A stretch of DNA of 33,543 nucleotides from contig CAZOPT010000006.1 of assembly GCA_964582055.1 (NCBI GenBank), positions 1-33,543 on the forward strand, in the 5' to 3' direction. The DNA comes from JBKSMP01 sp964582055 (GTDB lineage: Bacteria; Verrucomicrobiota; Verrucomicrobiia; Opitutales; UBA9783). The stretch's first letter is position 1. Each line of letters begins with the position of its first letter. Made by a program: the position numbers and the translations under genes. Under the pieces are notes generated by a model. It was not told the DNA's origin. It did not search any database and was given only the letters and a program-made list of their open reading frames with translations. Positions 30,965 to 33,543 of this stretch are shown here, one piece after another.

Positions 30965-31040
30965 GTCCCCTTCGTCTAGTCGGTCAGGACACCGGGTTTT
31001 CATCCCGACAACAGGAGTTCGAATCTCCTAGGGGACGCCA
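30965..31040 (+). tRNA. tRNA-Glu (TTC)
   Basis: Acceptor stem GTCCCCT (from 30965) pairs with AGGGGAC (31030-31036), discriminator G and encoded CCA at 31038-31040. Anticodon loop TTTTCAT has anticodon TTC at 30999-31001. T arm AGGAG-TTCGAAT-CTCCT. The first pair of the anticodon stem (C-A) is mismatched; everything else is regular. Confidence 0.97.
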
Positions 31041-31067
31041 AAGATGTTTTTTATTTTTTCATAGCAG

Positions 31068-31098
31068 TAAGCCTCTTTAAGGGGTTTATTTGTTTTTT
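31068..31098 (+). terminator. Probable terminator after tRNA-Glu
   Basis: Stem TAAGCCTCT (31068-31076) pairs with AGGGGTTTA (31080-31088), with two G-U pairs and a three-base loop, followed by TTTGTTTTTT. It would separate tRNA-Glu from the rplU promoter. Confidence 0.5.
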
Positions 31099-31131
31099 AG
31101 GGAATAGTTTCTTTATAAAAATGTAAAAAAT

Positions 31132-31165
31132 GCTTGCAATTATTTGGACAGCATAGTTCTATTGT
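31132..31165 (+). promoter_or_regulatory. Candidate rplU-rpmA promoter (GCTTGCAA-20-TATTGT)
   Basis: GCTTGCAA (31132-31139) is followed after 20 bases by TATTGT (31160-31165), with an A-rich element upstream (31119-31131) shared with the tRNA-Glu promoter. The leader would be ~30 bases. Confidence 0.4.
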
Positions 31166-31203
31166 TATGTTGTAAATTTTATTAATTATTGCAGAATTAG
31201 CAT

Positions 31204-31521
31204 ATGAAAGCGGTCATTAAAACACAAGGTCGGCAGTTTACGGTCCAAGCCGGAGATATTTTGAAGGTAAATCGGTATCAAGGAACCGAAGCAGGTAGCG
31301 TTTTGGACATTAAAGATGTCCTTATGTTTGAAGATGAAGCGGGAGTTCGTTTTGGCAATCCTGTTCTTGAAAATGCAGTTGTTCGTGTTAAAGTTTTAGA
31401 AAATAAACGCGATAAAAAAGTTTTAGTTTTAAAACATCGTCGTCGTGGTGGTTTTCAACGTAAGCAAGGCCATCGTCAAGAATTGTCCGTCATTAAGGTA
31501 GAAGCAATAGAAGTTAAATAA
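31204..31521 (+). CDS. rplU: 50S ribosomal protein bL21
   Basis: 105 residues. The N-terminus MKAVIKTQGRQFTVQAGD and the C-terminal KKVLVLKHRRRGGFQRKQGHRQELSVIKVEAI (Y/F.RK.GHRQ..T.V.I) are the bL21 signatures. Binds 23S rRNA and is normally encoded next to bL27, as here. Start ATG 31204 by family alignment. A second ATG does not exist nearby and no Shine-Dalgarno is visible. First gene of an rplU-rpmA-dprA run. Confidence 0.96.
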   Translation: MKAVIKTQGRQFTVQAGDILKVNRYQGTEAGSVLDIKDVLMFEDEAGVRFGNPVLENAVVRVKVLENKRDKKVLVLKHRRRGGFQRKQGHRQELSVIKVEAIEVK

Positions 31522-31533
31522 GAGGATTAGAAT

Positions 31534-31779
31534 ATGTCGCATCATAGTGCACAGGGTTCATCGAGAAACGGAAGAGACAGTAAGTGTAAGAATTTAGGTG
31601 TAAAGCGTTACAGTGGAGAGAAAGTTTTAGCTGGAACCATCCTTATGCGTCAACGTGGAACAAAGTATCATCCTGGTAAGAATGTTGGTTTAGGACGTGA
31701 TTTTACTTTGTTTTCTTTAATAGACGGTGTTGTTGCTTGGGATAAAGTGCATCGTCGTGTTTCAGTAAATGCTCAGTAA
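31534..31779 (+). CDS. rpmA: 50S ribosomal protein bL27
   Basis: 81 residues, starting MSHHSAQGSSRNGRDSKCKNLGVKRYSGE, the counterpart of MAHKKAGGS..NGRDS..K.LGVK.YGG. The N-terminal tail reaches the peptidyl transferase centre. There is no Firmicutes-type N-terminal cleavage extension. It has one of the few clear Shine-Dalgarno sequences here (AGAGG, eight bases before ATG 31534). It follows rplU by 12 bases. A weak hairpin overlaps its stop codon (31778-31791). Confidence 0.96.
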   Translation: MSHHSAQGSSRNGRDSKCKNLGVKRYSGEKVLAGTILMRQRGTKYHPGKNVGLGRDFTLFSLIDGVVAWDKVHRRVSVNAQ

Positions 31780-31809
31780 CCTTTATAGGTTGCTTAAAAT
31801 CTTTTTTAG

Positions 31810-32928
31810 ATGAAAAATCTCTCGAGGGAGGATGCTTTCTTAATTTTAAATGCGCTTCCTCGTGTAGGTTGGGTAACTCTTCAAAAATTACTTAAGTTTT
31901 TTGATGGGGATCCAGTTGCAATTCTCAGCACAAACGAAAAAGATTTGGAAGTAGCAGGAGTTTCTGCAACCGTTTGTAAAAATCTTCTTCAGTGGCATTC
32001 TTTGTTTGATTTTGAGAAGGAAAAACGGAATTTGGAACGTATGGGGGCTCAATTTATTTCTTTTGAGCATCCGGATTATCCTCCTTTGTTAAAAACGATT
32101 TACGATCCTCCGATAGGTTTGTATTATTTAGGAAAATTGCGGCCGGCTACAAACACGATAGCGATTGTTGGAAGTCGTTATGCGAGTGTTTATGGCTTGC
32201 AGCTGGCAGAGCGTTTTGGAAGTGAGTTAGCGGAACGTGGCTGGTGTGTCGTAAGTGGTTTTGCGCGGGGTATTGACACGGCGGCACATCGAGGTGTTTT
32301 ACGGGTTCATGGAGAAACGGCAGGTGTTTTAGGCTGTTCGATTGATCGAATTTATCCACCTGAGAATGCGGCGCTTTACAATCAGTTAAAGGAAGAAGGT
32401 TGTTTGATTTCGGAATTTCCTTTGGGGTCTCGGGCAGATCGTATGACGTTTCCGCGACGCAACCGTATTTTGTCAGGCATGAGTCAAGCGACTTTGGTGG
32501 TGGAGTCGGATTTGAAGGGCGGAAGTTTGTTGACGGCCAATTTTGCAACCGAACAAAATCGCCAAGTATTTGCAGTTCCAGGACGTGTTGATTCTGAAAT
32601 GAGCCGTGGATGCCATCAATTGATTCGTAATGGGGCGACCTTGGTGACGTGCATGGAAGATGTCCTTGAGGATTTAAGAACGGCTTTGCCGCTTGATTTA
32701 AGGCTTGATTTTGAACCTAAGATGCAAGCTTTGCAGCGAGAAAATACACCAGAACTTGATGGGCTTGAGTTGCAAGTTTACGAATGTATTTGTGCTAAAA
32801 ATCCGATTAGTAGTTCTGCGATTTGTGAAAGTTGCAATTTGTCAGCGGAGGTGGTACAGCAAGTTTTATTTGCTTTGGAATTGAATCGGTGGATTGTACG
32901 CAGAAATGATGGTTTATATGAGGTATGA
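31810..32928 (+). CDS. dprA: DNA-processing protein DprA
   Basis: ssDNA-binding protein that loads RecA during transformation and recombination. N-terminal SAM-like helical region (1-70), then the Rossmann domain: IAIVGSRYASVYG, VVSGFARGIDTAAHRG, TAGVLGCSIDRIYPPEN, LISEFPLG, FPRRNRILSGMSQATLVVE and GSLLTANFATEQNRQVFAVPG. A C-terminal DprA winged-helix domain spans about 310-372 (LQVYECICAKNPISSSAI). 372 residues, complete. Present even in bacteria not known to be competent, so natural transformation cannot be inferred. Starts 30 bases after rpmA; the next gene starts three bases after its stop. Confidence 0.95.
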   Translation: MKNLSREDAFLILNALPRVGWVTLQKLLKFFDGDPVAILSTNEKDLEVAGVSATVCKNLLQWHSLFDFEKEKRNLERMGAQFISFEHPDYPPLLKTIYDPPIGLYYLGKLRPATNTIAIVGSRYASVYGLQLAERFGSELAERGWCVVSGFARGIDTAAHRGVLRVHGETAGVLGCSIDRIYPPENAALYNQLKEEGCLISEFPLGSRADRMTFPRRNRILSGMSQATLVVESDLKGGSLLTANFATEQNRQVFAVPGRVDSEMSRGCHQLIRNGATLVTCMEDVLEDLRTALPLDLRLDFEPKMQALQRENTPELDGLELQVYECICAKNPISSSAICESCNLSAEVVQQVLFALELNRWIVRRNDGLYEV

Positions 32929-32931
32929 ATT

Positions 32932-33543
32932 ATGTTAGATGTTTTTACCTGTGGTCCTTATAGTACGCAAGTTTATTTGATCTTGCAAGAAAAAGAGAAG
33001 ATTGCTGTTCTTATCGATGCGGCGCCGGATAGTTTTTTGCAAATAGAATCGAAAGTAAAAGGCTATACGATTCATTTGTTTTTGACACATGGACATTGGG
33101 ATCACATTGGAGATGCATACTTATTTAAAGAGAAGTTGTCGACTAAAATCTACTTTCCTGAAGCTGATAATTATTGGTTAAGTCCGAATCATCAGCAACT
33201 TATTACGCCATCTTCTTATATCTTTACGCCTTTTGAGCCGGATGTTTGTATAAAGGAAGAAACGGAATTTCAATTGGGTGATTTGAAATTGAAAGTGTTT
33301 TTTATTCCGGGGCATACAGAGGGGCAAGTCGGTATTTATGATGAGGCTAATGGGCGTATCTTTGTAGGGGATACTTTGTTTAAAAATGGTTTTGGGCGAA
33401 CGGATTTATATGGTGGAAGTTCAAAAGTACTACGTCAGTCATTACAGAAGTTATTTCAGAGTCTACCACCGAATACTATTGTTTATCCAGGTCACGGACC
33501 GCAAACGACACTTGTACAAGAACGTTTGAATTTTCGTTTTTTG
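32932..33543 (+). CDS. Metallo-beta-lactamase-fold hydrolase, glyoxalase II-like (3' end cut by window)
   Basis: Zinc hydrolase, 204 codons seen before the window ends without a stop; the family norm of ~205-215 suggests that almost all is present. Zinc motif THGHWDH (52-58: His53, His55, Asp57, His58), third ligand His128 in GHTEGQ, bridging Asp147 in FVGDTLF, and final His188 in YPGHGP. The GDTLF..GFGRTDL and YPGHGP motifs are those of the YcbL/glyoxalase II-like subgroup, probably a thioester hydrolase. Start ATG 32932 lies three bases after the dprA stop, so it is co-transcribed with it. Confidence 0.85.
   Translation, partial: MLDVFTCGPYSTQVYLILQEKEKIAVLIDAAPDSFLQIESKVKGYTIHLFLTHGHWDHIGDAYLFKEKLSTKIYFPEADNYWLSPNHQQLITPSSYIFTPFEPDVCIKEETEFQLGDLKLKVFFIPGHTEGQVGIYDEANGRIFVGDTLFKNGFGRTDLYGGSSKVLRQSLQKLFQSLPPNTIVYPGHGPQTTLVQERLNFRFL

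Noticed and set aside
31778..31791. Hairpin overlapping the rpmA stop (AACCT/AGGTT)
   Set aside because: Only five base pairs and the following T-run is not adjacent; too weak to call a terminator.
1..33543. CRISPR array, insertion sequence, toxin-antitoxin or defence island
   Set aside because: No regular spaced repeats, transposase motifs or paired small toxin-antitoxin genes were seen; nearly all genes are housekeeping.

Overview
The window is a compact, AT-rich chromosomal segment of a Gram-negative bacterium. WaaA (KDO transferase), a LolA-like protein, YajC, a fused SecD-SecF and SecG imply an outer membrane with lipid A. The combination of fused SecDF, a Rho with a long N-terminal extension, a zinc-less MetRS, an archaeal-type ProRS and a non-canonical ketoacyl synthase/ACP pair fits the Planctomycetes-Verrucomicrobia-Chlamydiae group, most likely Verrucomicrobiota. 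That placement is inference from gene content, not from a marker tree. TGA is used as stop and TGG as Trp, so the code is standard. Few genes have a clear Shine-Dalgarno sequence.

Layout. 1-2450: tail of an unknown acidic protein, an APH-fold kinase, an RluA-family pseudouridine synthase and a 53-residue membrane protein. 2455-4446 (minus): a LolA-like periplasmic protein overlapping secG, an excisionase-like HTH protein, a gene-poor stretch and a [4Fe-4S] ferredoxin. 4562-9105 (plus): yajC-secDF-recJ, overlapping or abutting. 9126-10161 (minus): dCMP deaminase then yqgE. 10207-12721 (plus): plsC, an NtrC-type sigma-54 activator and a Nudix hydrolase. 12796-16585 (minus): rho-metG, and ybeY. 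16689-21315 (plus): tRNA-Tyr, proS, uppP, a thymidine-phosphorylase homologue and a DUF721/DciA-like protein. 21326-24344 (minus): rpsR-tsaC, and a 582-residue cysteine-rich exported protein of unknown function. 24506-31040 (plus): valS, ketoacyl synthase, ACP, waaA, a 270-residue exported orphan and tRNA-Glu. 31204-33543 (plus): rplU-rpmA-dprA and a metallo-beta-lactamase-fold hydrolase cut by the window end.

Most of the content is housekeeping: translation (MetRS, ProRS, ValRS, bS18, bL21, bL27, two tRNAs, TsaC, YbeY, RluA-type), export (YajC, SecDF, SecG), and envelope building (PlsC, UppP, WaaA, KAS/ACP). No transposon, prophage, CRISPR array or defence island was seen.

The strongest unusual signal is upstream of the 582-residue exported protein. 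A run of 15 identical bases fills the spacer between a TTGACT -35 and a TAGAAT -10 box, the architecture of a phase-variable promoter. The second is the thymidine-phosphorylase homologue, which has lost every phosphate ligand I can align while keeping the base-binding residues. A third is a recurring GCTTG-type -35 element with a long 19-20 bp spacer in front of several housekeeping genes.
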